DNA of 64,000 nt from contig ONZQ02000001.1 in NCBI GenBank assembly GCA_900312665.1, positions 3,972,337-4,036,336 of the forward strand, written 5' to 3'. The notes beneath the pieces were generated by a model. The model was not told where the DNA came from. It ran no database searches and saw only the letters and a list, made by a program, of their open reading frames with translations. Shown here one piece after another: positions 10,297 to 22,701 of the stretch (position 1 is its first letter; each line of letters starts with the position of its first letter). The stretch is from Cephalotrichum gorgonifer. Lineage: Eukaryota > Ascomycota > Sordariomycetes > Microascales > Microascaceae. The position numbers were made by a program, and so were the translations under genes.

Positions 10297-12315
10297 TCAG
10301 ATCTTCGACTTGACAGTCTTGGGCCCGGGCTGCAGCTCGCTCACCCCAAAGACTGCCATCAACTCCTCCGTCTTCTTCTTCTGCCACGCAATCAACTCGG
10401 CCACCTCGGGCCCCCTCTTGCTCTCGTTCCTCCCCAGCTGCTGCAGGTGCACCTCGTCTGGCCCGTCGGCGAGCCTCAGCGTCCTGATCTGCGCCCACAT
10501 GTTCGCGAGCGGCGTGTCCTGGCATATCCCCATGGCCCCGAACGACTGGATCGCGCGGTCAATCACCGTCAGCGCCACGGTCGGCACCATAACCTTGGCC
10601 TCGGCGATCTGCGAGAGCGCCGACTTGGGGCCCTGCTCGTCCATCTTGATGGCCGCGTTGAGGACGAGGAGGCGCGCCGCGTCAATCTCGATGCGGGAGC
10701 GGGCTACCCACTCGAGGATCACGCCGTGTTCCTTGAGAAGCTTGTTGAAGGGGGTCTTGCGGGGGTCGTTTATGCGCATGAGCATCCAGTCGAGGGCGCG
10801 CTCGGCCTTTTGGGAAGGGGGGGTTTAGTTAGCAGGTTGCACTCAAGATGCTCGGAAGAGTCCGTCTGGTAGAGGAAGATGGGGCGGAGGGAGTGTCAGG
10901 GATAGCTAACTTACAGCGCCAATAGATCTCATGCAGTGGTGGATCCTCCCGGGGCCGAGGCGTCCCTGGATGATCTCGAAGCCGCGGCCCTCGCCGAGAA
11001 CCATGTTCGTCGCCGGCACGCGCACGTTCTTGAAGGTGATGTGTCCGTGGCCGTGAGGCGCGTCGTCGTAACCGTAGACCTGTAGCATACGGTGGACGGT
11101 AATGCCGGGAGTGTCAGCCGGCACGAGAATGACGGACTGCTGCCGGTAAGGGGACGGGTTATTCGGGTCCGTCTTGCCCATCACGATGTAGATCTTGCAC
11201 CTGGGGTCTCCCGCACCGCTCGACCACCATTTCTGTTTCCGGCCCCAAGTCAGTAAACTCGAATTCGCATCCCTGATAAAGATGTAGTCGGGAAGCACCA
11301 AGCGAGCTTGGTTTAAAGGGAAAAAGGGGGGGGGNNNNNNNNNNNNNNNNNNNNNNNNNNNNNNNNNNNNNNNNNNNNNNNNNNNNNNNNNNNNNNNNNN
11401 NNNNNNNNNNNNNNNNNNNNNNNNNNNNNNNNNNNNNNNNNNNNNNNNNNNNNNNNNNNNNNNNNNNNNNNNNNNNNNNNNNNNNNNNNNNNNNNNNNNN
11501 NNNNNNNNNNNNNNNNNNNNNNNNNNNNNNNNNNNNNNNNAGTTTAAACTTACCGACCCGTTCAACACATACTCGTTCCCCTCCCTCGTCATTGTCAACT
11601 CTATATTCCTCGCATCCGAGCTCGCGACGTCGGGCTCAGTCATCAGGAACGCGGACCGGATCTGGCCCTCCATCAGCGGCACCAGCCACTCGGCCTTCTG
11701 CCTGTCGTTTCCGTACTTGGCCAGCACCTCCATGTTCCCCGTGTCGGGCGCGGCGCAGTTCACCGCCTCCGACGCGACGCGCGACCGCCCCAGGATCTCC
11801 GCCATGAGGCCGTACTCAAGGTTCGTGAACCCCGGGGACTCCTTGTAGTGGCCCTTGGGGAGGAACATGTTCCAGAGCCCGAGCGAGCGAGCGCGCTTCT
11901 TGAGGGGGTCAATTATGGCGGGGTAATGGTCCCAGCGGGCGTCGCCCGTGCCAACCTGGGCCTCTAGGACGGGGTCCGCGCTGCGGTGGGGAGAATGAGG
12001 GTTAGGATGTGGAGCAATTGAGAGCTGGGAAAATAAGGGGCCGTGTGGGTGGTGAGTGCTGCTCGAGCTCAGTGCCCAGTGGTGCGACTTACGGGATGCA
12101 TTCTTCCTCGACGAACTTGGCGACTATGTCGAGAGTCTTTCTCGCCCTCTCGCTAACGCGATCTTGGACCTGAATAGGTGCATCTTGTCAGCTAGTGTTG
12201 GGTCATAATGTTCCCATGGAGTCCATGTAGCCCCTCCCCCCCCCCCCATTCCCTACGTGCACAGCCATGATGTCAGAAGTGGGAAGCTTACAATCGGGGG
12301 GATCTTTGCCGACAT
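10297..12315 (-). CDS. Acyl-CoA dehydrogenase, ACAD10/11-like
   Basis: FAD flavoprotein that introduces the alpha-beta double bond in acyl-CoA; fungal members act in peroxisomal or mitochondrial fatty-acid oxidation. CDS is complement(join(10297..10806, 10915..11232, 11554..11980, 12093..12169, 12292..12315)), 451 aa. The start MSAKIPPI joins VQDRVSERARKTLDIVAKF in frame. Family motifs include FLMTEPDVASSD (FAD contact), KWWSSGAGDPRC after the third intron, the RIHHCMRSIGA-AERALDW helix, and DGPDEVHLQQLGR near the C-terminus. The ending KTVKSKI is not a clear peroxisomal signal. The N run 11335-11540 lies inside the third intron (11233-11553): the exons on both sides join in phase 0 to give NGS-KWWSSG, so the coding sequence is complete. 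Intron 1 contains a run of 12 C. Confidence 0.9.
11335..11540. other. Assembly gap (206 N)
   Basis: Unknown bases inside intron 3 of the acyl-CoA dehydrogenase gene. The left flank ends in a run of G, and the right flank reaches the splice donor GTAAGTTTAAAC (minus strand). The gap length may be an estimate. Confidence 0.95.
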
Positions 12316-12922
12316 GATTGCAGGGTATAGGTTGTGGCTTATTTCTTTCTTAGAAAAAAAATAAGTCCAAGGGTATATATGGGTGTATGTTTAACAGATG
12401 TATTATAAATTCCCAGAAGGATATGAACGAACGAGAGGTGGAGGAGACAGCCACCGTATTATAAGATGGCAAGGTGTTTGTGGGGAAGATTACACCGAGG
12501 TCCGCCAGCTCCACGAAAGTAGCCGATCGTTCGCTGGGTTCCTCCGTACCCCATACTACAAGTACCGTTTGGCGGCTTTCTTGCCGAGGCACTTCCCCCA
12601 TTTGGCGTCGGGTGGGGCCCGGCTACCTGGCTTAGCGCCACTCTGAATCGCGGGGATGCCATGGAAACACCGCCGAATGTCACCCCGGTTCCGCCCACCC
12701 AGGTCACCTGTAGGCCTGGGTCTTGCGTCCGGAAACGTACGACTGGGGCGGTTCGAACCGGCCGGTGGCTTCATTCTGCAAGACTTGTAAGAGAGGGGTA
12801 TTGGCTAGCCGTAAAACATCACTCAGGAGTTACGTGTAGTGGCCGTCTGAACTGTGCTCCCCGATGATACGATTTTTGCCCGTACCTAGTTTTCTTCCTA
12901 AATACAAAAGAAAAAGTCATCC
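12316..12922. other. Intergenic between the dehydrogenase and LSG1
   Basis: 607 bp between tandem minus-strand genes. It must hold the promoter of the dehydrogenase and the 3' UTR of LSG1. A GGTTCGAACC string near 12751 resembles a tRNA B box, but no tRNA fold can be built around it. Confidence 0.35.
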
Positions 12923-15035
12923 TCAATCGTCATCATGCATGATCCCCCTCCGCTTCACCTTGCCCATTTTTGGGCCCCCCTTGTAGTGCTTCTTCGAAGA
13001 ACCAACCCGCACGTCCTTGACGTCCACGCCATGCTGTGCCGCTATCAGCGCCTTCGCCTTTCTCCCACTAAGACCCTTGCCGCCCGCCCGCCCCTGCTCC
13101 GTGTACTTGTAGTTGAACGGCCGAGACAGATGCCCCTCGTTTCCCGCGCCCTCCCCAAAGAACCCCTTGTCGAGCTTCTTCGACTTCGCACCCTGGGGTA
13201 TCGCCGTCAAGTCTGACATCTCCCCTACCGATATCCCGTCTTCTGTTAGGGCCATGGCGTGCAGCGAAGCCGCCAAAGCCCCCCTTCTCTTTTCGGGAAG
13301 GTGGAACTCGTCGTAAAGGTCGCGGTTGAACTCTTCAGGGTCAAAGTCCCCCGGAGGCGGGTGGCAGTAGATGAGCTTTCCCTTCACGTAGTCCTTGAGG
13401 ATGATCCGCGCCGCCCGAGACGCATCCGGCTGGCCTAGACCTTGGGTTTGGAAGCCCCTGGCCCTCGCGTAGGCAAAGAGAAACTCCTCCGCCGTGGGCG
13501 TACCAGTGCCACCCTCCTCTAGTGGCTTCATCTTGATCTTGATGCCGTAGAGCGCCTCTAGGAAGGGCTTTGGTATCCTCTGCGCCACGAGCCCACAGGG
13601 CCCCGTGTACTCTCTCATTTGGTCGATGGGAAGGACACCGTTGCAGATCAAATCGCCATTTGTCGTCGCAAAGTTGGGGAACACCAGACCGGGACAATCG
13701 CAGAGAATGACCTTATCGGTGAGGTTGATGGTTTGGAAGTGCTTGGTCTTTCCAGGGGTTGACGAGACCGACACCTTCGTTGCTCCGATGAGAGCATTGA
13801 TAGTAGACGACTTCCCTACGTTAGGATAACCGACCAACCCAATATTGATTTTCCTGTTGGGATCTGCGCCATGCGGCCTGTTAGTATCTTGGATGTGTTG
13901 CCGCCCAGGGACGAACGGTTCCTCTTACCAGCTGCTTCGGGCACATGATCCATGAACAGCGCTTCCAGTTCATGGACTGTTAATATCTTGATGCTCTCGT
14001 CCTCGGGTTCCTCTGCATCTGAAGCCCCGGCGTCTTGTGTGCTCCCACCACCCTTGGTATTAGCGTCCTCGGAACTCCCCTCCGAAGAATCCTCCTCCCC
14101 TTCGATCACTATCCTCCCAGTCTCCTTGTTCTCATCCTCCTCTTCCTCTCCAGAGTCATCTTCATAGTCAGAGTCCTCCTCGTTGTCCTTTTCCGCCTCC
14201 AACGATTCTTTTGCCAAGGCGGCAGAGAAGAACTTGAAGGCGATACCCGCCCCGATGAGGTACTCCGCCCACGCCTTCCGCTGAGACACCGTCAACATAT
14301 CGGCTTTGTTGATGAGTAAAAGACTTTGCTTCCTCGGATTAATTTCCTTGACGTAGCGGTCAAGATCTTCCGACCTGAATAGGAGCGGACTGCGAGCGTC
14401 CACGATCTGGACGACGAGATCCGACCTCTCGATCACCCTCCACATCTGCCTCCACACTTCCAGATTGCGCTCGAAGGGCGTCATAAGGAGATCGTTGTTC
14501 TCCTGCAGCTCAGCAAGTCCGCGGCGCCAATCGAGGAAGGCGCGTCTCTCGAGAGCGTCTAGTTCTTCAGGTGAAGTGGAAGCGTCCCACTTCGGCCGCC
14601 TGGGAACTGTCAAGCTCCCCTTGTGGGCATCATGCTTGCCGAGTATCTTCCGCTCTTCCGTGGCGGTGAGGAGGTAGGGGTTCTTCTGGTCGACATGGAT
14701 GATCTTGACGTTATCTTTCCTATCCGCAGTGAAGTCGGTATCGGCAAGTTCGGCTGTCGCGAGGAATTCGTCGAGGGCACCCTGCTGGGTCACGGATCGC
14801 ATCTTCACCCATCCCGCCTCCTTCTTTGCGTTGGTGAGGTACTGTGCATCTGTTAGCCATGGTTCATGCGATATTTAATAACATGCTACCGCGGGGTGCG
14901 GCTTACCTCGTCTCCTGTAGCGTGGTCTACTCGCTTGATGGTTGCCCCCTTCTTCCGATCGTTTCCTTTCGAGAAACGATCCTTCATCAGCAGGTTGCCG
15001 AGGCCAACCGACTTCTTTGACTTCGCCAGCGTCAT
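12923..15035 (-). CDS. LSG1: Large-subunit GTPase Lsg1
   Basis: Cytoplasmic circularly permuted GTPase that releases the export adaptor Nmd3 from pre-60S ribosomes. CDS is complement(join(12923..13863, 13929..14841, 14907..15035)), 660 aa (yeast 640). The start MTLAKSKKSVGLGNLLMK is typical. The order of GTPase motifs shows the permutation: G4 NKAD (about 221-224) comes before G1 GYPNVGKSS (about 359-367) and G3 DCPG (about 403). An acidic insert rich in D and E, about 80 residues, lies between them. The C-terminus is basic and ends KRRGIMHDDD. Both introns are short with GTAAG donors. The gene is divergent from LTV1, a 40S maturation factor, so the two may be co-regulated (inference). Confidence 0.95.
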
Positions 15036-15557
15036 CTTGAGGACTGGAAAAGGTAGCACAGCACCTTTCTCTCAAGTATAGTATTTGGTTATTAATAAAA
15101 TAAGAAGAAAAAAAGGATATCGAATATCCTGCTAGGGAAGGAGGGTGAGAGTGGGAATGGGAGTCATCCGAAAGGCCTGCAATGAATGGCTTTCTTGCGT
15201 CTTGTCGCTGATTAATGGGCTGTCGCGGGGCAAATTTCTTGTTCAGGTGAGGGGCATGAGGCGAGCCGTAGATCTCTGACACTGTGATTTGCACCTGAAT
15301 TTACATTAGAATAACAGTGCGCAAAGTCACCAGTCGACCCCGCCTACCTGATAAGATAACGCAGCCCTCCCACTTTTTTGTGGTTTTTTGCGAAGACTGC
15401 GCCGATTGATCCTCCACCTCACGTCCTGTCCTGTGATTTTGAATTTTGTATCCCTGACCCAAATCCAACGACACCCCTCTAACTATACCAGTACATTGGT
15501 GCACACAACTTGTAGACGTTGTCGACTTGAACAGGTGACTCACAGAATACGCCCAAC
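15036..15557. promoter_or_regulatory. Divergent promoter of LSG1 and LTV1
   Basis: 522 bp between the start codons of two ribosome-biogenesis genes. I looked for the yeast PAC motif GCGATGAG and found no copy. A near-palindrome, GGATATCGAATATCC, occurs at about 15115. A T-rich tract at 15373-15390 precedes the LTV1 side. Confidence 0.45.
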
Positions 15558-16879
15558 ATGGCTCGAGGCTGGATGTCAGTGCCCGAATCCCTCCTCCTTC
15601 CCTCTCCCCAATCTTGGTGCTCAGCACAGAGCTGACCTTGAACAGAGACAAGAAGTCGGCGACGCACTTCACGCTCGTCCACAGGCCCCAGAATGATCCG
15701 CTCATCCACGACGAAAATGCGCCCCAGATGGTGCTCAACCCAACACAAAAGGGAGCACCATCGAAGGGCAAGAGGCTAGACGACCTTGCCTCGGATTTGG
15801 GTTCCGATATTTCCAGCATTCGAGACAACGAGGGAGAAGCTGCCAACTATGGCATCTACTTCGACGATACCGAGTATGACTATATGCAGCATATGCGTGA
15901 CTTGAACACCGGTGCTGGTGGGTCTGTTTGGGTGGAAGGCGATTCAACGGGCAACAAAAATAAGGGGAAGGGCAAGCTGTCGCTGGAGGATGCACTGCAG
16001 AAAATGGACCTAGAACACAAGGCCCATGACCTCCTGGACGAAGAAATTCTTCCCTCGAAGAATTTGCAGCACCTACAGTATGACGCCATGGAAGCCGTCC
16101 CGGAATCGATAGCAGGGTTCCAGCCCGATATGGACCCTCGACTACGCGAGGTTCTCGAGGCACTCGAAGATGACGAGTTTGTTGACGAAGAAGGGGATGA
16201 CATTTTCGAACAGCTGGCGCAGGATGGTGAAGAGGTGGACGAGTTTGAGTTTGAAGAGACCACGTTCGATGATGATGATGATGAGGGGTGGGAATCGGAC
16301 CATACGGCGAAACCTACGAGGGAGTACGAGGATGAGGAGGCGGATCAGCTCTCCGAGCTACCAAGTGCGGGAGCGGACGGTCAGCCCTCACAAGACTGGA
16401 TGTCCGATTTCAAAAAGTTCAAGAAGGACCAGGACCAGCAGGGGGCTAAGCCCCGGTTAGGTGTTACTGGGTCAGACGTGTTGGGGTCGACCTGGACCAC
16501 GACGACGAATGGCGGACGCAGGAAGAAGCGGAGGGGTGCGCTAACGAACCCCTCGAGCTACTCAATGACCTCGTCTTCTGTTTTCCGAAACGAAAACCTC
16601 GGCACACTCGATGCCCGCTTTGAAGTAATCGAGGAGCAGTACCATGCGGACCTAGATGATACGGGTTCGGTGTCGGCGATTTCAACAGCGTCAAGCGTTC
16701 AAGGCCCTCTACGAAGCGATTTCGACGACGTTATGGACGAGTTCCTGAGTGGATACAAGAAGGGAAGGAGGCCATCGAAGAAATTGAAGGGGCACCAGAC
16801 CGGCATAGAACAGCTTGATGAGGTGCGGAAGAATCTCGGGCCTGCGAGGGTCTCCGCGAGGCATAATCTGAGAACATGA
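15558..16879 (+). CDS. LTV1: 40S ribosome biogenesis factor Ltv1
   Basis: Non-ribosomal factor bound to cytoplasmic pre-40S particles; its phosphorylation and release allow final small-subunit maturation. CDS is join(15558..15574, 15646..16879), 416 aa. Exon 1 has only 17 nt (MARGW plus two bases); a 71-nt intron from GTCAGT to ACAG restores MARGWIDKKSATHFTLVHR, the family N-terminus. Further blocks are GIYFDDTEYDYMQHMRD (about residues 90-106) and a strongly acidic middle (FEFEETTFDDDDDEGW). The C-terminal part includes NENLGTLDARFEVIEEQYH and the segment with DDVMDEFLSGYKKG. It is shorter than yeast Ltv1 (463 aa) but complete. It is followed by SAC3 in tandem. Confidence 0.92.
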
Positions 16880-17454
16880 AGAGGGGGTGATGATAATGAA
16901 GGCTTTAAAAAGGCAGGGAATAAAAGATCCGTAGTACTAAAGTTATTGGGGCTTGGTGAATGTGAGAATATTGATACCCATCTTGAACAATCCAAGATTC
17001 ACCCAAAAGTTCCAAAGTGTTAGCACCCGTTTGTCCATGGCTGTACCCTGTCGAGGAACAAGCAAGAACATTTTCCATGTGAGCGTATAATGGCACGGTC
17101 ACGGTCACGTGACTAGTTTTTTTTTGTGGATACCTTCCGCCTGGCCTTGCATTGTAGACTCGCAGCTCATGCTGGTGTTTCTAGGGAATTGAAAGCAGCC
17201 TTACTGAAAACAGACCCTGGGTGGGGCCATAGCTCTTCGTCTGCGCGGAACATATCACGAACCTTGCCAGAGCACGACCATCCTACCTCTCTAGCTTCCT
17301 CGCGTACTCGAAACCGCAGCCTCTCCCTTCTCGACTCATCTCTCATTTTTCGTATACCTCTTCCGAATACCTAACTCTAAACTGTACATACCGCATTTCT
17401 TGGATCGGACAGTCGCGTCGCCAACACAAATGACCATCATTCTCGGTGAAGACG
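16880..17454. other. Intergenic: LTV1 3' end and SAC3 promoter
   Basis: 575 bp. CACGGTCACGGTCACGTGAC at 17095-17114 is a repeated GGTCAC unit ending in a CACGTG E-box core, followed by a T9 run. The stretch before the start codon is CT-rich. Confidence 0.4.
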
Positions 17455-20400
17455 ATGTCTTCCTTTGGCGGTAACGGCTGGCCAGCCGCTTCGCAGAAAC
17501 CCGCCTCCTCCCCTTTCGCGACGAATCCTTTCCCTTCAGCATCAAATCCGTCTCCGTTCTCGTCGAGTCCGTTCGGCGCGCAGCCTACCGCAGCAGCATC
17601 GCAAAACAACGGCAGCAGCGTCCCCAACAATCCCTTCGCCGCAAAATCCTCTGCCTCATCAACCTCGACGCCCAACCCTTTTGCTGTGGCATCCACGCCT
17701 GGAGCGCCGGCTGTGAATAACCCTTTCGGTACCTCCGGATCGACTCAGAATTCCTCGCCATCGCTATTCGGAGCCAAAAATGTCGGAGGTATATTCGGCG
17801 CGAGTTCTCAGGCGCGGAGCGATCGCACCCCTTCGCCGTTTAGCATGCCAGCGAATCAAGGTAATGGAAAATTGGGATATGTTGCACATGCGTCTATCTA
17901 ACTGATATAGGTCGACCAAACGACGCGGCCAATACTACACGTCCGAACCCCTTCGGCGCCCCTACCTTGAAGTCAAACTCCGGCGTCAAGGCTCCATTCG
18001 GCGGGAACCTGGCGCCTACGAAGCGATTCGGGGCTGCATCTGATGCGGAAGAACACTCTGGAAGCGATGCTTCTGTGAGCTCGAAACGAAACAAACGACG
18101 CCAGGGCGACAACATCGGCGATTCAAACGGGAAACTGAACGGGAAAAAGGGAGCTATCCAGGATGGTGTGAAGCGCAACGCACAAGCCGCCCCCGATGGG
18201 AAAGGCTTTGGAAAGGGGCTAAAACCCCCGGCCCCGAATGGCGTTAGTTTCGGCGGGCCTGGAAAGAAATCTCCCTTCGAGCAGCCAGCGAATGGCTCGT
18301 CGCGGCCCGGAAGTCGATTCAGCACCCCGGCGCCCGGTCCACGAAACCCCACGCCGGCTGCGCTTAGGGCGAAAGGAAGAGAAACCGCGAATATGAACGA
18401 CCCCTATGCGAAGAAGATCATGGATCAGTTGGCGAGAGATAAAATCCATCCTCCAACCTGGCCATCGGACCCAGGAAAGCCGAGCAACAAGAATGTTATG
18501 ATGTCGTTCAGGGAAGAGTACAAAGAGTATCGCGAGCGTGCAAGGGCTTCCCTAGTACGGGCCGGCTTAATAGACGACCCGGAGGACCGGAAACGACTAG
18601 AAGATGCACTCGACTTCAAGGGAATCTGCGAAGACATGTGCCCGGAATTCGAAAAGGTCACGCGAATAACCGAATTTGACATCAAGCAGGCCGAGAAGGA
18701 TCCGGACAACAACTGGCCTGACACAGCAAGGATGGTGAAGAAACTGGCTAGGTCCGCTGCGGGGCAGGAAGCACCTTTACCCATGGACGTTCGCTCCGTG
18801 CCAGCCATTCGACGAACGCTCGACTACCTAATAGACGACTTCCTAGACTCCGACGAGAACCTACCTATTGTTCACGGTTTTCTATGGGATCGCACTCGGG
18901 CAATACGGAGAGACTTCGCCTTCTTCTCTTCAATGACACCCGAGGAAATGCGGGATCAGGTTCATTGCTTAGAGACCATCGCGCGCTTTCACGTTACCTC
19001 ACTTCATCTTCTTTCTATGAAGGACTCCAAGCCAGAAGACTTCTCGGAGCAGCAAGAGGTAGAACAACTCGGGAAAACTCTGATATCGCTGATGTACGCC
19101 TACGACGATTGCAACGCTCGGGGAATCGTATGCGATTACGAGGCCGAATTCCGTGCCTATCAGCTCCTGTTTCGAGCATCCCATTCGGATGTCTTGGAGA
19201 TTGTTCAGAGGGAATGGGACGCCAAGCTGTGGCAAGAGTCAGATGAAATTCGAACGGCGGTTTCGCTCGTGGAAGCGCTTCAGAATACTCATGACCTCCA
19301 TGGTCCTTTGAAGGGCGGTCCATCCTTTGCTGCGGCCGGTGCCTATAACTCATACTTCCGCATCGTCGAAGATCCAAGAGTGTCCTTCACCATGGCATGT
19401 TTTGCCGAAATTCACTTTGGACAGCTCCGGCGTTCCATCTTGGTGGCTCTCAAGAAGGCGTATTCGCGCCCTAAGCAGATAGCCAAGGACGTCACGGCCG
19501 CGGTCCTCAATTCTTATCTGAGATTTGATACCGTATGGGAAGCCGTCGAGTTTGCGGAGAATCACGGCCTCAGTTTTACACCTGACGACGACAATCCCGA
19601 TGACATCCAAAAGAGTTACGTTGTTCTAGAGTACGGGAAGGGATTGGAGTACCAGCGGCTCCATCACACATTTTCGGCCGCAATCGTCGAGAAGAAACGA
19701 GGCTCGCATACCCTCCCGGATGTCATCCACCAGACCGTGTTCGAGGCCACAGCGTCGCAAACAACACAAGAAGCGGCGGAAACGGCGGACGCAAAGGATT
19801 CACTCTTCGCGTTCAAGCCACTTGTTGAACACCAACAGGCAAAGCAACAACCACCGTCCGCCCTCGCCCAGGCAAAACCCTCCCCCTTTGCACCAGTTGG
19901 CAATGGTCTAGTATCCGCAACTACCACAGCGCCAAGGAATAACCTCGATGCTACTACTCCTGCCACTGGATTCCTGTCTAAGCCGCCTTCAGCCACCCCC
20001 ACCATTAGTAGCCAGGCCATAGGTGTGTCAAGTCTTCATCCCATGTCTCAATAGTTGAGATTAAACTTCGTCCTTAGTGAGAGGGGCTCATTTCTAACTA
20101 TGTACTAGCTACAGCACCAGGCGGTGGTAGCCAGCCATCACCATTTGCCCAGCCAAGTTCCACACCAGCGACGGGAATCAAATTTGGGCAGTCAATACCA
20201 CCCGTCACCCAACAACCTGCATTTACACCACTAGCTACGTTCGTACCGCCAGCTCCCAAGTTCTCCTTGAAGCCCACGCAGCCTCCCGCGGCAACTACCA
20301 CGGCCACACCCGTACCGGCACCCCCAAGTGTCCCCAATACGGCCCCCGCCGCCTCATTCAACTTCCTTGGCCCTGCTAGCGCAACTGGCGCAACAACATC

Positions 20401-21877
20401 GCCTGCGATCAAGGTTACTCCTCCTACACCCGGATTTCCCACTCCCCCATCGACAGCGACCGCACCCAAATCAGCTACTGCACCACTCGTGGCCCAGCCC
20501 CCAAGCTTCTCCCCTCAACCTCCCACAACTCAAGCACCAGCAATCTCTCAGACAACACCGACGGCACCGACCCTCTTTCAACCACCACCCACCCCAGCAT
20601 CTCAGGCTGCGCCGCCTGTACAGCCACCAAGTGCCGCGCTCCTCCCCACTACAAAACATGACCGGTGGGGGCAGTTTGTCAAATGGTTCGTCGCAGGTGA
20701 CGACGGCCTACTAGAGCAATTCCAGACCTATGTCGTCGAGGAGGCAGTCCGAAAAGTCTATGAACAGTTCGTCAGGGACGAAAAGGAGAGAAAACGCCAA
20801 GAGGAGGATGACAGGTCATGGGCCGAGGCCAGGAAGTTTCGTACATACAACCTCGGCGTCAAGTACTTCTACCGATGGCGAGAAATCGCGCGGCAGAATC
20901 GCGCCAGTGCCCTCCGCCGGAGCGGCCGCGACCAACTCCGAGCATATCAAGAGGCGAAACATATCGAACGTCTCCGATTACAGAAGAAGGCCGCGCGACT
21001 ACAGAGGCAGCTGGCAGAGGAGGGGGTGGCTGTCGATAACGTGGAGGATCTCAAGGGTCTGATAGCGAAGCGGTCGCAGAACAAGAGGGAGACGGAAGAT
21101 GCGCTCCTAGCGAGTGGAGTATTGTCTGGGGTCAGAGATGAGCGGAGTGCTGTGGAGAGGATAATCGGACGAATGAGTCCACCGGCGCGGAAGAAAACCT
21201 TGCCTGCCTTTATGCATAAGATCAAGGCAGGCTTGAACGATTCCGTAAACAAGATGAAGCAGAGCGGGGGTGGAGGCGCCAAGACGCGGGCGCTCAGGGA
21301 AGAGTTCTCTGACAGCGGTCTTCGGAGGAGTCTGGCACTGTCGAGCTCGAGGTCGTCACTGCCGCCTTCGTCTGGCAGCGGTCTCGTATCTAAGGTCTCG
21401 GGCCGCTGGAAGCTGAAGGCGATGGGACTGATTACAATGCCCGACGGGTCCGTTCTGCCGCAGCACCTCGCGCGCTCGATCATGGGTGATGGGAAGCGAT
21501 ATCCCGAGCTGGGCGACTTTGGGCTCGGGGCGTCGAGACGCGCGTCGGATGTAGGGCCCAGGCCCGCCACTATGGATGGGACCTTCACGCCGAGCAGTAC
21601 GCGACGGACGTCCCATCGGCCCCACGCGAGCGTGACCTCGTTTGGTGGCGACCTGACAAATAAGAGGAAAAGGGTGCCAGACGACGTCGAGACGGAGGAG
21701 GACGGGGAGGATGCGCAGGACAGCAAGAGGATACTTCTGGACACGGAGAAGACGATACGAGAGATGAGGAGGTTGAGGGAGGAGATGGAGGAGGGGACAG
21801 GGTGGTTCAGGGAGCAAAATGTGAGGTTGCAAACCGGGTTGAGTAGTCGAACCGGGACGCCTATGGAGGGGGTATAG
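17455..21877 (+). CDS. SAC3: Nuclear mRNA export scaffold Sac3 (TREX-2)
   Basis: Scaffold of the TREX-2 complex at the nuclear pore basket, binding Thp1-Sem1, Cdc31 and Sus1. CDS is join(17455..17860, 17911..20022, 20109..21877), 1428 aa. The first 150 residues hold nucleoporin-like FG/PF repeats (NPFA, SPFG, NNPFG, SLFG, GIFG) that in yeast bind Mex67. The Sac3/GANP domain spans about residues 360-710 (KGICEDMCPEFEKVTRITEFD at its start). A proline/threonine-rich linker follows. The Cdc31/Sus1-interacting region is at about 1020-1110 (HDRWGQFVKWFVAGD, then YFYRWREIARQNR). A lysine/arginine-rich C-terminal third ends in a predicted coiled coil. Both introns are short (50 and 86 nt) and were placed by phase. 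The C-terminal third is typical of filamentous fungi. Confidence 0.93.
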
Positions 21878-22701
21878 GGTGTTGGAAGGAAGGGGTCAAG
21901 GGGGGCAATCTGTTTGTACAAAGGTTTACGGCCGAGGAATGCGAGGATCGGGGCGGGGTAGAATGGCTCATTCATGTGGCATTCTACACACCTCACTTAT
22001 GTCGCACGTCTTCTCTTTTTTTCTTTTGTTTAGGGGGGTTGAGGGATACCCATAGACGTTATGATTGGATTCAACCGCAGTATGTTACTGCGCCCACCCA
22101 CCACTACCACTACCTTGAGGAAAAGGGGAAAGCATTTTAATTCGAACTAAGTGAGATCTTGCTCATTTTTGACTCTCTGTACCCTCGGCCAGTTGTTGTA
22201 TCTGTCTAAGCCCACGGCATTGTCCCAGGACTCTTCTCGTTAGAGTCTATGACGCCAAAATAGTACTAATACGATGTGTATATCGCAGTTGACGACGATA
22301 TGGTATGAATTGCAACATGCCCGACTACCCTACTACTCCATGTTCCATATCCAGGTATACCCCTCTTCGATACGCAAACAAACGCCGCCTTGAACCATGC
22401 TTCCCCTACGCCCAGCCCGGGATATACCCTTCCCAAAAAGATCCAGCCCTAACACCCCATGTTGATGCACCTTCATACTAGAAACATTGGAGACATGGAT
22501 GACAACAGGGACATGAAATAGGGAAAGAAAGACAAACGGCTGTTGAAGCAAGAGGAAAGGGGGTAACGGGTAACGGTATAAAATATGGAAAGAAAGAGAA
22601 AAGGGGGGGATAGCGACAAATACAATAGGAAAGTGGTTGCTGGCTGTGCCAGATTGTGTCTCATGGGCTAACTGCGGTTCACAAGAAACTCACAGTGGCC
22701 T
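21878..22701. other. Intergenic between convergent SAC3 and membrane paralog A
   Basis: 824 bp of 3' flanks with T-rich and A/G-rich runs. No coding signal. Confidence 0.35.

Noticed and set aside
12690..12775. Possible tRNA around GGTTCGAACC at about 12751
   Set aside because: The T stem has a mismatch, and no matching acceptor stem or A box is found at the right distance.
20947..21996. A 349-aa open frame on the minus strand opposite SAC3
   Set aside because: It overlaps the confirmed SAC3 C-terminal exon and has no recognisable family feature.
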